From contig CAKAPY010000111.1 in NCBI GenBank assembly GCA_916719935.1, positions 1 to 5,224 of the forward strand: a stretch of DNA of 5,224 bases, given 5' to 3'. A model generated the notes under the pieces. The model searched no databases. It was not told the origin of the DNA and saw nothing but the letters and a program-made list of their open reading frames with translations. Below, piece after piece: positions 1 through 5,224 of this stretch (position 1 is the stretch's first letter; each line of letters opens with the position of its first letter). Both the position numbers and the translations under genes were made by a program. The stretch is from an uncultured Actinomyces sp. (GTDB taxonomy: Bacteria; Actinomycetota; Actinomycetes; Actinomycetales; Actinomycetaceae).

Positions 1-90
1 AACGGTTCTTGTCGCTCAAGGAACGCATGCTCATCTTCGGATGGCGCGTCGAGGGGTTCTCGATTCGGGACATTGCCCGCCGGAGCCAAC
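1..90 (+). pseudogene. IS30-type transposase fragment (N-terminal HTH remnant)
   Basis: Reading from base 3 on the + strand gives a peptide starting RFLSLKERMLIF and continuing through EGFSIRDIARR. This matches the pattern of the N-terminal helix-turn-helix of IS30-family transposases: an LS..ER segment, then a G.S.R.IAR helix, normally followed by LGRS..T.SRE. After IARR (about base 84) the expected LGRS and SRE residues are missing. The frame runs on as unrelated sequence to a TGA at 159-161, so the similarity ends near 84-90. Only about 28 residues are present, cut by the window on the left and by a breakpoint on the right. It cannot be functional as seen. The family call is by recognition of a short motif; another HTH transposase or a resolvase-like HTH is possible. 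Confidence 0.5.
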
Positions 91-600
91 ACTCCGTAGT
101 TCACGTCCGCGCACGAGTTCCCATTTCTGCGACGCGGCGTCAACGAATGACACGTGAGTGATCATTTCTCCTGCTTTTCCTTTTGTCATCATATTCAGTT
201 TCATGTGGGCAACTTCCTGATCAATGACCGAGCCCCAGTTGTAAGTGGGGTGTGCAGGGATGACAAACTTCCCCGGCGGAAGCACGGCAAGGTCTAACGG
301 CGGGTTTTCGCAGCTCTTATCAGCTCTCTGGCTCTCCACGCGAATGTCGTAAATGGGCGCATCCGAACCATTCACCACCAAGATCGCGTACCGCTCCTCC
401 TGTGGAGCATCAGGACATTGAACGCCGACAACTGTCACATGCTCAGCCTGTCGGCGCTCCGCCGCAGACTCACGCTCCCTATCACGCTTCTCTTCGAGCT
501 TCACGACTTTTCTACTCGACTGCCATGAAAGAACCGCAGCGTAAACTGCTAGGACACCGCTAAAGGCTCCTACCCAGTCCGCAAGCGACCCCACGTCCAT
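31..600 (-). CDS. Small membrane-anchored protein of unknown function, probably with altered C-terminus
   Basis: The 189-residue product is not recognised. Residues about 6-27 form one hydrophobic helix (DWVGAFSGVLAVYAAVLSW). A very charged stretch follows at about 29-53, rich in Lys, Arg and Glu, which could form a short coiled coil. A soluble part with beta-type sequence covers about 55-168. The positive charges just after the helix suggest that the C-terminal part faces the cytoplasm. There are only three Cys (62, 97 and 177) and no catalytic motif I can name. The ATG at 598-600 is well supported by AAGGAGG at 608-614 with a 7-base gap. The last residues, about 171-189, are Gly/Arg/Pro-rich and are encoded antisense to the transposase remnant, so the native end was probably lost and replaced by a stop in foreign DNA. 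Lower-GC patches and the neighbouring mobile-element scar suggest an accessory gene. It is likely transcribed alone from promoters in 670-745. Confidence 0.75.
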   Translation of the reverse strand: MDVGSLADWVGAFSGVLAVYAAVLSWQSSRKVVKLEEKRDRERESAAERRQAEHVTVVGVQCPDAPQEERYAILVVNGSDAPIYDIRVESQRADKSCENPPLDLAVLPPGKFVIPAHPTYNWGSVIDQEVAHMKLNMMTKGKAGEMITHVSFVDAASQKWELVRGRELRSVGSGGQCPESRTPRRAIRR

Positions 601-607
601 CTAGTGT

Positions 608-614
608 CCTCCTT
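608..614 (-). promoter_or_regulatory. Strong Shine-Dalgarno site of the membrane-anchored protein gene
   Basis: On the - strand this reads AAGGAGG, seven bases before the ATG at 598-600. It is a full anti-SD match and fixes the start of the gene at 31-600. It is the best evidence that this unrecognised gene is really translated. Confidence 0.85.
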
Positions 615-672
615 GACATCTATTCCGAACCCGACGAGGTCACCATCGATCCCGTTAGAGGGCACGCGCCGC

Positions 673-701
673 AGGCTACCGAAACCGGGGCACAGTGTCA
701 G
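673..701 (-). promoter_or_regulatory. Candidate proximal promoter for the membrane-anchored protein gene
   Basis: On the - strand, CTGACA (696-701) is followed after 17 bases by TAGCCT (673-678). This fits a TTGACA / TAnnnT type sigma-70 promoter. It would start transcription near 666, giving a leader of about 65 bases that ends in the strong ribosome binding site. Prediction from consensus only. Confidence 0.35.
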
Positions 702-702
702 G

Positions 703-716
703 CCATTCATGAACGG
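703..716. promoter_or_regulatory. Candidate operator palindrome between the two promoters
   Basis: CCATTCATGAACGG has a perfect 8-base palindrome TTCATGAA at 706-713, extended by two more pairs (C703-G716 and C704-G715) around one mismatch. It touches the -10 of the distal promoter and sits just upstream of the -35 of the proximal one. A repressor dimer could bind there. Short palindromes occur by chance, so this is tentative. Confidence 0.2.
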
Positions 717-743
717 TTTACAGGGACGCCATCATTTTGTCAA
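715..743 (-). promoter_or_regulatory. Candidate distal promoter for the membrane-anchored protein gene
   Basis: On the - strand a perfect TTGACA (738-743) is followed after 17 bases by TAAACC (715-720). The -35 is ideal; the -10 has the TA but lacks the final T. It lies upstream of the other candidate and points the same way, so the two could act in tandem or only one may be real. Confidence 0.35.
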
Positions 744-796
744 ACAGGCACATGTGAGGGCATCGACTAGACACCTCACCCCGATCACACCACAAC

Positions 797-837
797 GGCA
801 AAGCCGGGCCACGCCCTCGCGCCACCCGGCCATTGCC
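797..837 (-). terminator. Hairpin downstream of ychF, possible terminator
   Basis: GGCAA and GCCGGG (797-808, with one bulged base at 802) pair with CCCGGC and TTGCC (825-837, with two unpaired bases). This makes about 11 base pairs around a 16-base loop, which can add a small CGC/GCG stem. It begins 15 bases after the ychF stop. No run of U follows on either strand, so it is not a classic intrinsic terminator; actinobacterial terminators often lack the U-tract. It could also protect the mRNA 3' end. Confidence 0.4.
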
Positions 838-851
838 TCGTAGAAGAAAAC

Positions 852-1934
852 TCACACGTTGAAGCGGAACTCCACGATATCGCCGTCCTGCATCACGTAG
901 TCCTTACCTTCCATGCGGACCTTGCCGGCAGCCTTCGCCGCGGCCATGGAGCCGGCCTCGATCAGATCATCGTATGAGACGATTTCAGCCTTGATGAAGC
1001 CCTTTTCGAAGTCCGTGTGGATGACGCCGGCAGCCTTGGGAGCAGTGTCGCCCTTGTGAATCGTCCAGGCGCGCGCTTCCTTCTCACCAGCGGTCAGGTA
1101 GGTCTGCAGGCCAAGGGTGTCAAAGCCGACTCGCGCCAACTTATCTAAGCCGGATTCGCTCTGACCGGACTCCGCCAGCATTTCGCGCGCGTCGTCCTCG
1201 TCCAGCTCAACAAGCTCGGACTCAAACTGCGCATCCAAGAAGATGGCTTCAGCGGGGGCAACAAGTGAACGCAACTCATCCTGCAGCTCCTTGTTGTCCA
1301 TTTCTTCAGCATCCATGTTGAACACGAAGATGAAGGGCTTAGAGGTCATCAGCTGGAAGGACTTGAGCGCATCCTGGTCAAGCTTCGCACCCGCAGGGCC
1401 GCTGAGCAGTTCGCCCTTTTCAAGCAGTTCCATTGCCGCGCGCGCAGTTTCCAGGACAATCGCCTCGGTCTTCTTGCCGCGCACTTCCTTTTCCAGACGC
1501 GGGATCTGCTTTTCAAGCGTCTGCATGTCGGCCAGGATCAGCTCGGTCTTAATGGTTTCAATATCCGATTCAGGATCGACCTTGCCATCAACGTGCACGA
1601 CGTCGGGGTCGGAGAAGGCGCGCGTCACCTGGCAAATGGCGTCGGCCTCGCGAATGTTCGCAAGGAACTGGTTACCCAAGCCCTCACCCTCAGACGCACC
1701 ACGCACAATACCCGCGATATCAACAAATGAAACGGTCGCGGGAATGATGCGCTGAGAACCAAAGATCTCGGCGAGTTTGTTCAAACGCGCATCGGGAAGC
1801 GGAACGACGCCCACATTCGGTTCGATGGTTGCGAAGGGGTAGTTCGCAGCCAGAACAGTCGCGCGGGTCAGAGCATTAAACAGAGTGGACTTGCCAACGT
1901 TGGGCAGGCCGGCGATACCAATAGTTAAAGACAC
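852..1934 (-). CDS. ychF: Ribosome-associated Obg-like ATPase YchF
   Basis: YchF/OLA1 is a cytoplasmic P-loop protein that hydrolyses ATP rather than GTP, binds ribosomes and is linked to stress and translation control. The 360 residues match the usual bacterial length of about 360. The P-loop GLPNVGKST is at 9-17, the G3 motif DIAG at 72-75, and the family signature GASEGEGLGNQFL at 79-91. A helical arm spans roughly 130-190. The C-terminal TGS domain, about 278-360, includes TAGEKEARAWTI and HTDFEKGFI and ends in EFRFNV as in other YchF proteins. The base-recognition motif, normally NxxE, reads NMDA at 206-209 with Glu one place later. The start is GTG at 1932-1934, since Ser-Leu-Thr-Ile begins the conserved strand. 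It has only a weak GGA upstream and a TAGGAT six bases before it, so the message may be leaderless. It lies 79 bases downstream of ispH on the same strand, so it may also be read through from ispH. Confidence 0.96.
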   Translation of the reverse strand: MSLTIGIAGLPNVGKSTLFNALTRATVLAANYPFATIEPNVGVVPLPDARLNKLAEIFGSQRIIPATVSFVDIAGIVRGASEGEGLGNQFLANIREADAICQVTRAFSDPDVVHVDGKVDPESDIETIKTELILADMQTLEKQIPRLEKEVRGKKTEAIVLETARAAMELLEKGELLSGPAGAKLDQDALKSFQLMTSKPFIFVFNMDAEEMDNKELQDELRSLVAPAEAIFLDAQFESELVELDEDDAREMLAESGQSESGLDKLARVGFDTLGLQTYLTAGEKEARAWTIHKGDTAPKAAGVIHTDFEKGFIKAEIVSYDDLIEAGSMAAAKAAGKVRMEGKDYVMQDGDIVEFRFNV

Positions 1935-1940
1935 GCCCCT

Positions 1941-1946
1941 ATCCTA
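1941..1946 (-). promoter_or_regulatory. Candidate -10 element for a leaderless ychF mRNA
   Basis: On the - strand TAGGAT (TAnnnT) ends exactly six bases before the GTG start at 1934, so transcription would begin at or next to the start codon. No good -35 lies 16-18 bases further up. The overlapping GGA could instead act as a weak ribosome binding site. Confidence 0.4.
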
Positions 1947-2013
1947 TCCGACGAGGCCGCACTCCCGTTTGCCCGCGCCTAGAAAGTGCGCGCATAAGCG
2001 GGTGAAATTCCGC

Positions 2014-3066
2014 TCAGCTGGTGTGATCAGGCCCGGCAGTGCGACGCGCATGCGGGCGCACATCAATCTGTCCGGCCTTCTTCAAATCCGAACGCAAGTC
2101 ACGGGGAAGAGCGAAGGTCGTTGTTTCCGTCTCGGTTCGCACTTCCTCGACACTTGGGAAACCACGTTCTTGCAGCCAGGCAATCACATCACGGACAAGG
2201 ATTTCCGGTACCGACGCACCCGAGGTCAAGCCCACGGTCTTCGCACCTGCAAACCATTCTTCCTGAAGCTCTTCGGCCTTATCGATGCGGTAGGCAGCAG
2301 GAACACCCGATTCGAGCGCGACATCAACCAAACGTACCGAGTTCGAGGAATTCGCAGAGCCCACAACAACCATGACATCGACCTGAGGGGCAATGACCTT
2401 CACAGCCCCCTGGCGATTTTGCGTCGCATAGCAGATGTCATCTGAAGGCGGATCAACAAGTTTGGGGAAACGCTGGCGCAAGCGATCAACCGTTTGACGC
2501 GTCTCATCAACAGAGAGGGTCGTCTGCGAAATCCACACAACGCGCTCGGGGTCACGAACGACCAGGTTATCGACTTCTTCAGGCGTTCCAACCACTTGAA
2601 TGTGTTCGGGAGCTTCGCCAAAAGTGCCTTCGACTTCTTCGTGACCTTCGTGGCCAACCAAGATGATGTCGTAGTCGTCCTTCGCATAGCGCACGGCCTC
2701 TCGGTGCACCTTCGTGACCAGCGGACAGGTCGCATCGATTGTCGCAAGGTGACGCTGGGCTGCAACCGCATGAACTTCAGGCGAAACCCCGTGAGCAGAG
2801 AACACCACACGTGCGCCTTCGGGAACCTGATCGGTTTCTTGAACGAAGATCGCGCCACGCTTCGTCAAAGATTCGACGACAAACTTGTTGTGAACGATCT
2901 CCTTACGGACGTAGACGGGCGCACCGTAATGATCCAAGGCCTTTTCAACGACATCGACCGCGCGATCAACACCCGCGCAATATCCACGAGGCGCTGCAAG
3001 CAGGATCTTCCCACCTTCAACGCGGGAATCGCTTTCGCTATTACGAAGGGTGTCGTCATGAGTCAT
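2014..3066 (-). CDS. ispH: 4-hydroxy-3-methylbut-2-enyl diphosphate reductase (IspH/LytB)
   Basis: IspH is a cytoplasmic iron-sulfur enzyme that carries out the last step of the MEP isoprenoid pathway, reducing HMBPP to IPP and DMAPP. All three cluster cysteines are visible: C30 in RGYCAG, C114 in DATCP and C212 in ICYATQNRQ. The substrate-site residues are also present: H59 (IVHN), H92 (SAHG), H142 and the proton-relay E144 (GHEEVEG), the QTTLS loop at 181-185, and N242 in the SSNS segment. The 350 residues exceed the E. coli enzyme (316) by an N-terminal extension of about 17 and a basic C-terminal tail of about 20, common in actinobacteria. The ATG at 3064-3066 is the only sensible start before the conserved core. 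It has no ribosome binding site but has a promoter placed for a leaderless mRNA. It is divergent from xseA and upstream of ychF. The enzyme looks intact. Confidence 0.97.
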   Translation of the reverse strand: MTHDDTLRNSESDSRVEGGKILLAAPRGYCAGVDRAVDVVEKALDHYGAPVYVRKEIVHNKFVVESLTKRGAIFVQETDQVPEGARVVFSAHGVSPEVHAVAAQRHLATIDATCPLVTKVHREAVRYAKDDYDIILVGHEGHEEVEGTFGEAPEHIQVVGTPEEVDNLVVRDPERVVWISQTTLSVDETRQTVDRLRQRFPKLVDPPSDDICYATQNRQGAVKVIAPQVDVMVVVGSANSSNSVRLVDVALESGVPAAYRIDKAEELQEEWFAGAKTVGLTSGASVPEILVRDVIAWLQERGFPSVEEVRTETETTTFALPRDLRSDLKKAGQIDVRPHARRTAGPDHTS

Positions 3067-3072
3067 AGATCA

Positions 3073-3102
3073 ACCGTACAGGCCGCCATGTGCATCTGCG
3101 AA
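3073..3102 (-). promoter_or_regulatory. Candidate promoter for a leaderless ispH mRNA
   Basis: On the - strand TTCGCA (3097-3102) is followed after 18 bases by TACGGT (3073-3078), a TAnnnT -10. The -10 ends six bases before the ATG at 3066, so the first transcribed base would be at or near the A of ATG. The lack of any Shine-Dalgarno sequence upstream of the ATG supports this. Confidence 0.5.
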
Positions 3103-3150
3103 CCATAATTGCTTTTCCTTCCCAGTCTGGACGCAAATGCCCCTGGCCTG

Positions 3151-3159
3151 TGTCATGCT
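3151..3159 (+). promoter_or_regulatory. Candidate extended -10 promoter for xseA
   Basis: TGT followed by CATGCT (3154-3159) fits an extended -10 (TGn then nAnnnT), though the first T of the hexamer is C. It ends six bases before a GTG at 3166 that is in frame with xseA. No clear -35 is present, which an extended -10 can compensate for. It supports choosing GTG 3166 as start of a leaderless message. Confidence 0.4.
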
Positions 3160-3165
3160 TATTTC

Positions 3166-4440
3166 GTGCCAGAGAACATGCCCCCCGCAGCAAAAGCTGC
3201 TGATACGACGCGCGAAAACCCGTGGCCGCTGCGCAGACTCACGCAGAACATCAAGATCTACGTTGATCGGATGTCTTCGCTCTGGGTGGAAGGTCAGGTC
3301 GTCCAATACAACCCGCGTCCGGGCTCGCGCATGGCGTTTTTCACCTTGCGCGACACCGAATCTGACACCTCGATGACCGTTACAGCTTTCCCGAATGTCA
3401 TTTCTGCCGTTGGCGCGGGATTTGAAGAAGGCGTCAAAGTCGTCACGCGCGTCAAGCCCGTTTTTTGGGAACGCAGCGGAAGCTTGAACCTCCAAGCAGC
3501 CGAGGTTCACCTTCAAGGTCTGGGCGATCTATTGGCTCAAATCGAACGCCTGCGTCAAAAACTTGCAGCCGAAGGCCTCTTCGACGAAGGACGCAAGAAA
3601 CCCCTTCCTTTCCTTCCGCGCGTCATTGGGCTTGTGTGCGGGCGAAATGCGAAGGCAAAAGATGACGTCATTGTGAATGCAAGTGCGCGCTGGCCCGCTG
3701 CGCGTTTCGAAGTCCGCGAGGTTGCGGTCCAGGGCCAGTACGCGGTGCGTGAGGTCAGCGATGCCATTGCCGAGCTCGATCAAATCCCTGAAGTTGACGT
3801 GATTGTTGTTGCCCGAGGCGGCGGTTCCGTTGAGGATCTTCTTCCCTTCTCTGACGAGGCCTTGGTACGTGCCGCTGCAGCCGCCTCCACTCCCCTGGTG
3901 TCGGCAATCGGGCATGAGGGCGATGCACCACTTTTGGATTACGTGGCAGATTTTCGCGCATCAACTCCGACGGATGCTGCTCGGCGCATTGTTCCTGACC
4001 TTGCCCAAGAGCTTGAGGGTTTAGCTGGTGCTTCTCAAGCAATGCGCAATGCAATCGAGCGCAGACTGACACAAGAACGCCATCATTTGGATCTTGTTGT
4101 TTCGCGCCCTATCTTCCTCACGCCGGCAGCAACGCTTGAACCTCATCGCACCCTCATTGAGTCAGCGGTGACAAATTTGCGTTCCCGGATTGAACGCCGA
4201 CTGAACGAGGAACGCCAGGGAATCGTTCAGGCCTCGGCAACCCTGCGCGCTCTCTCACCACAGGCCACTTTGGAACGCGGCTACTCCATGCTCAAGCTTC
4301 CCTCTGGCGAATTGGTCCGCGACGCCTCGCAAGTTCCAAAGGGCACCTTGGTCGAAGGCATCCTTGCCTCAGGCCGCTTGGTCGCCCAGGTCGTTGGCTC
4401 CACCCAAGCAACACATAGCGCACCACCAGCAAACGAATAA
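3166..4440 (+). CDS. xseA: Exonuclease VII large subunit XseA
   Basis: XseA is the catalytic subunit of exonuclease VII, which degrades single-stranded DNA from both ends to short oligonucleotides and works in repair with XseB. Numbering from GTG 3166 (424 residues), an N-terminal OB-fold covers about 20-120, opening PWPLRRLTQNI and with SLWVEGQV. The nuclease domain follows: EGLFD and KKPLP at about 136-147, then RGGGSVEDLLPF at 217-228, and GHEGD with DYVADFRASTPTDAA at 249-272. A helical, coiled-coil region rich in Glu and Arg spans about 278-362, ahead of the conserved C-terminal ERGYSML. The frame is open further left, but residues before 3166 are unlike the family. GTG 3166 is chosen for its promoter spacing; ATG 3178 (420 residues) is a good alternative with a weak AGAG before it. 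Divergent from ispH and 48 bases upstream of xseB, with which it probably forms an operon. Confidence 0.95.
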   Translation: MPENMPPAAKAADTTRENPWPLRRLTQNIKIYVDRMSSLWVEGQVVQYNPRPGSRMAFFTLRDTESDTSMTVTAFPNVISAVGAGFEEGVKVVTRVKPVFWERSGSLNLQAAEVHLQGLGDLLAQIERLRQKLAAEGLFDEGRKKPLPFLPRVIGLVCGRNAKAKDDVIVNASARWPAARFEVREVAVQGQYAVREVSDAIAELDQIPEVDVIVVARGGGSVEDLLPFSDEALVRAAAAASTPLVSAIGHEGDAPLLDYVADFRASTPTDAARRIVPDLAQELEGLAGASQAMRNAIERRLTQERHHLDLVVSRPIFLTPAATLEPHRTLIESAVTNLRSRIERRLNEERQGIVQASATLRALSPQATLERGYSMLKLPSGELVRDASQVPKGTLVEGILASGRLVAQVVGSTQATHSAPPANE

Positions 4441-4478
4441 CTCGTCCTACCTTCTCACCACAAACACCCACCTAACCT

Positions 4479-4483
4479 GGAGG
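4479..4483 (+). promoter_or_regulatory. Ribosome binding site of xseB
   Basis: GGAGG lies five bases before the ATG at 4489-4491 and fixes the xseB start. It shows that this internal operon gene is initiated in the canonical way, unlike the leaderless-looking xseA. Confidence 0.8.
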
Positions 4484-4488
4484 ATCGC

Positions 4489-4698
4489 ATGGCAGAAAAT
4501 ACGCTCCCTGCACCGGAATCCCTGTCGTATGAAGCAGCACGCGATGAATTAATCTCCATCGTGAAGACGCTGGAAAGCGGACAGGCGCCCCTAGAAGACA
4601 CTCTTGCCATGTGGGAACGCGGCGAAGCCCTTGCCACCCGCTGTCGCTCGATTTTGGACGCGGCAACCCAACGGATGGAACAGGGAACAGAAAACTAA
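4489..4698 (+). CDS. xseB: Exonuclease VII small subunit XseB
   Basis: XseB is the small helical, non-catalytic subunit; several copies bind the coiled-coil arm of XseA to make active exonuclease VII. The 69-residue product has the whole family pattern: LSYEAARDEL at 12-21, V-x-x-LESG at 25-31, LEDTL at 35-39, the hallmark MWERGEALA at 41-49, and C52 followed by the final helix. It is slightly shorter than the usual roughly 75-80 residues, ending in a brief polar tail after helix two, with nothing essential missing. It follows xseA by 48 bases with no visible terminator between them, consistent with one transcript and a steady supply of both subunits. Confidence 0.95.
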   Translation: MAENTLPAPESLSYEAARDELISIVKTLESGQAPLEDTLAMWERGEALATRCRSILDAATQRMEQGTEN

Positions 4699-4729
4699 TT
4701 CTCCGTCGCCCAGGCCCCCAGAGATTGGT

Positions 4730-4735
4730 TAGACT
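4730..4735 (+). promoter_or_regulatory. Candidate -10 element upstream of the sugar kinase gene
   Basis: TAGACT matches TAnnnT and would start transcription near 4742, giving a leader of about 50 bases before the kinase ATG. No good -35 is seen at the usual distance. The kinase could also be read through from xseAB, as no terminator is visible between 4699 and 4730. Confidence 0.35.
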
Positions 4736-4781
4736 GAGAACGTCAATTGTTCGAGGAAACCAGCCGAAGTGGTCTGGAAAC

Positions 4782-4787
4782 AGGAGG
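4782..4787 (+). promoter_or_regulatory. Ribosome binding site of the PfkB-family kinase
   Basis: AGGAGG lies four bases before the ATG at 4792-4794. It is a strong match and fixes the start of the kinase frame. Confidence 0.8.
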
Positions 4788-4791
4788 AAAC

Positions 4792-5224
4792 ATGGACCTC
4801 GCAACCGACCCCCACATCCTCTCCATCGGAGAAGCCTTGATGGATATCGTGGTCCCCGCGGATAGCCCTACCGCAGTCGCCGAGATCCCCGGAGGCTCAC
4901 CGGCCAACGTCGCAATGACGCTCGGACGCTTGGGCCGTAACGTTGGCCTGCAAACATGGCTGGCACACGATGAACGCGGCGACATCCTCGAAGAACACTT
5001 CACGGCCTCCCACGTAGTCATCACCGAGGAGTCCTTCGGCGCTGATCACACACCAACCGCACTCGCAAAGCTCAACGAAAAGGGCGCGGCAACCTACACC
5101 TTCGATCTTGATTGGTGTCCAAATAGCCCCATCGCCGTATCCACGCAGGCTCGAATCGTCCACTCCGGTTCAATTGCCGCGGTGATCGAGCCAGGCGCAC
5201 ACGCCGTTTTGGATGCAATGGTCA
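4792..5224 (+). CDS. PfkB-family carbohydrate kinase, N-terminal part (fructokinase-like)
   Basis: The frame is open to the right edge, so only the first 144 residues of an expected roughly 300 are seen. PfkB (ribokinase) family enzymes transfer phosphate from ATP to a sugar in the cytoplasm. The first strand with SIGEALMDIV (11-20) and the family signature PGGSPANVAMTLGRLG (33-48) form the start of the sugar-binding fold. PTALAKLNEKGAATY at 88-102 and HSGSIA at 124-129 are also typical. The ATP-binding anion-hole motif (DTxGAGD type), which holds the catalytic Asp, lies beyond the window. The HSGSIA..IEPGA stretch is most like fructokinase-type members, but the substrate cannot be fixed from this part. 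It may have its own promoter at 4730 or follow xseAB. Confidence 0.9.
   Translation, partial: MDLATDPHILSIGEALMDIVVPADSPTAVAEIPGGSPANVAMTLGRLGRNVGLQTWLAHDERGDILEEHFTASHVVITEESFGADHTPTALAKLNEKGAATYTFDLDWCPNSPIAVSTQARIVHSGSIAAVIEPGAHAVLDAMV

Larger units (their letters stand above)
601..851. other. 251-base intergenic region without a convincing gene
   Basis: This lies between the start of the small membrane protein gene and the stop of ychF. It contains the ribosome binding site, two candidate promoters, a palindrome and a hairpin, listed separately. A 79-codon open frame on the + strand (604-843) starts with GTG, has no ribosome binding site and gives a low-complexity Arg/Pro/His/Ser-rich peptide, so I do not call it a gene. 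No tRNA or other RNA gene is visible. Confidence 0.6.

Noticed and set aside
604..843. 79-codon + strand open frame in the intergenic region
   Set aside because: GTG start without a ribosome binding site, peptide of low complexity rich in Arg, Pro, His and Ser, and overlap with the promoters of the opposite gene.
1243..1755. 170-codon + strand frame antisense to ychF
   Set aside because: Ser/Ala/Arg-rich shadow of a clearly conserved gene; no family features.
1960..2010. Possible hairpin between ispH and ychF (CCCGC and GCGGG arms)
   Set aside because: Five-pair arms with a long loop and no U-tract; too weak to call a terminator.
2494..3108. 204-codon + strand frame antisense to ispH
   Set aside because: Mirrors ispH, which has every catalytic residue; the antisense peptide shows no recognisable domain.
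3109..3165. Longer xseA start at the TTG at 3109
   Set aside because: The added 19 residues are unlike the family N-terminus and the segment contains the predicted promoter; GTG 3166 or ATG 3178 fit better.
3070..3516. 148-codon - strand frame across the ispH-xseA gap
   Set aside because: It is antisense to the start of xseA and covers the divergent promoter region; no ribosome binding site or family similarity.
1..5224. CRISPR array, tRNA, riboswitch or toxin-antitoxin pair
   Set aside because: Looked for on both strands by eye; no spaced direct repeats, cloverleaf or paired small genes found.

Overview
This 5.2 kb stretch looks like chromosomal DNA of a moderately GC-rich actinobacterium. 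The proteins resemble those of Actinomycetales such as the Actinomyces/Schaalia group, but the sequence alone does not allow a genus call. The actinobacterial assignment rests on the character of YchF and IspH, on the gene order, and on what look like leaderless transcripts. The gene order is ychF and ispH on one strand, divergent from xseA-xseB. From memory, the same order surrounds lytB2/ispH in Mycobacterium tuberculosis.

Layout, left to right. Positions 1-90 hold what looks like a fragment of an IS30-type transposase helix-turn-helix region on the + strand. Overlapping it on the - strand is a gene for a small unrecognised membrane-anchored protein (31-600). Its last roughly 19 codons run into the transposase remnant. 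Positions 601-851 have no convincing gene. They hold a strong ribosome binding site, two candidate promoters and a palindrome serving the small gene, and a hairpin downstream of ychF. ychF (852-1934, -) and ispH (2014-3066, -) follow. A 99-base region separates ispH from the divergent xseA (3166-4440, +), with candidate promoters firing both ways. xseB (4489-4698, +) follows xseA. A PfkB-family sugar kinase (from 4792, +) runs off the right edge.

The core genes are housekeeping functions: YchF is a translation-associated ATPase, IspH makes the isoprenoid precursors IPP and DMAPP, XseA and XseB form exonuclease VII, and the last gene phosphorylates a sugar. The most interesting pattern is in the start sites. 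ychF, ispH and xseA each carry a -10-like hexamer exactly six bases before the start codon and have no strong ribosome binding site. This predicts leaderless mRNAs. The membrane-protein gene, xseB and the sugar kinase instead have strong Shine-Dalgarno sites. I found no CRISPR array, no RNA gene and no evidence of a new defence or metabolic system. The accessory interest is confined to the left end.
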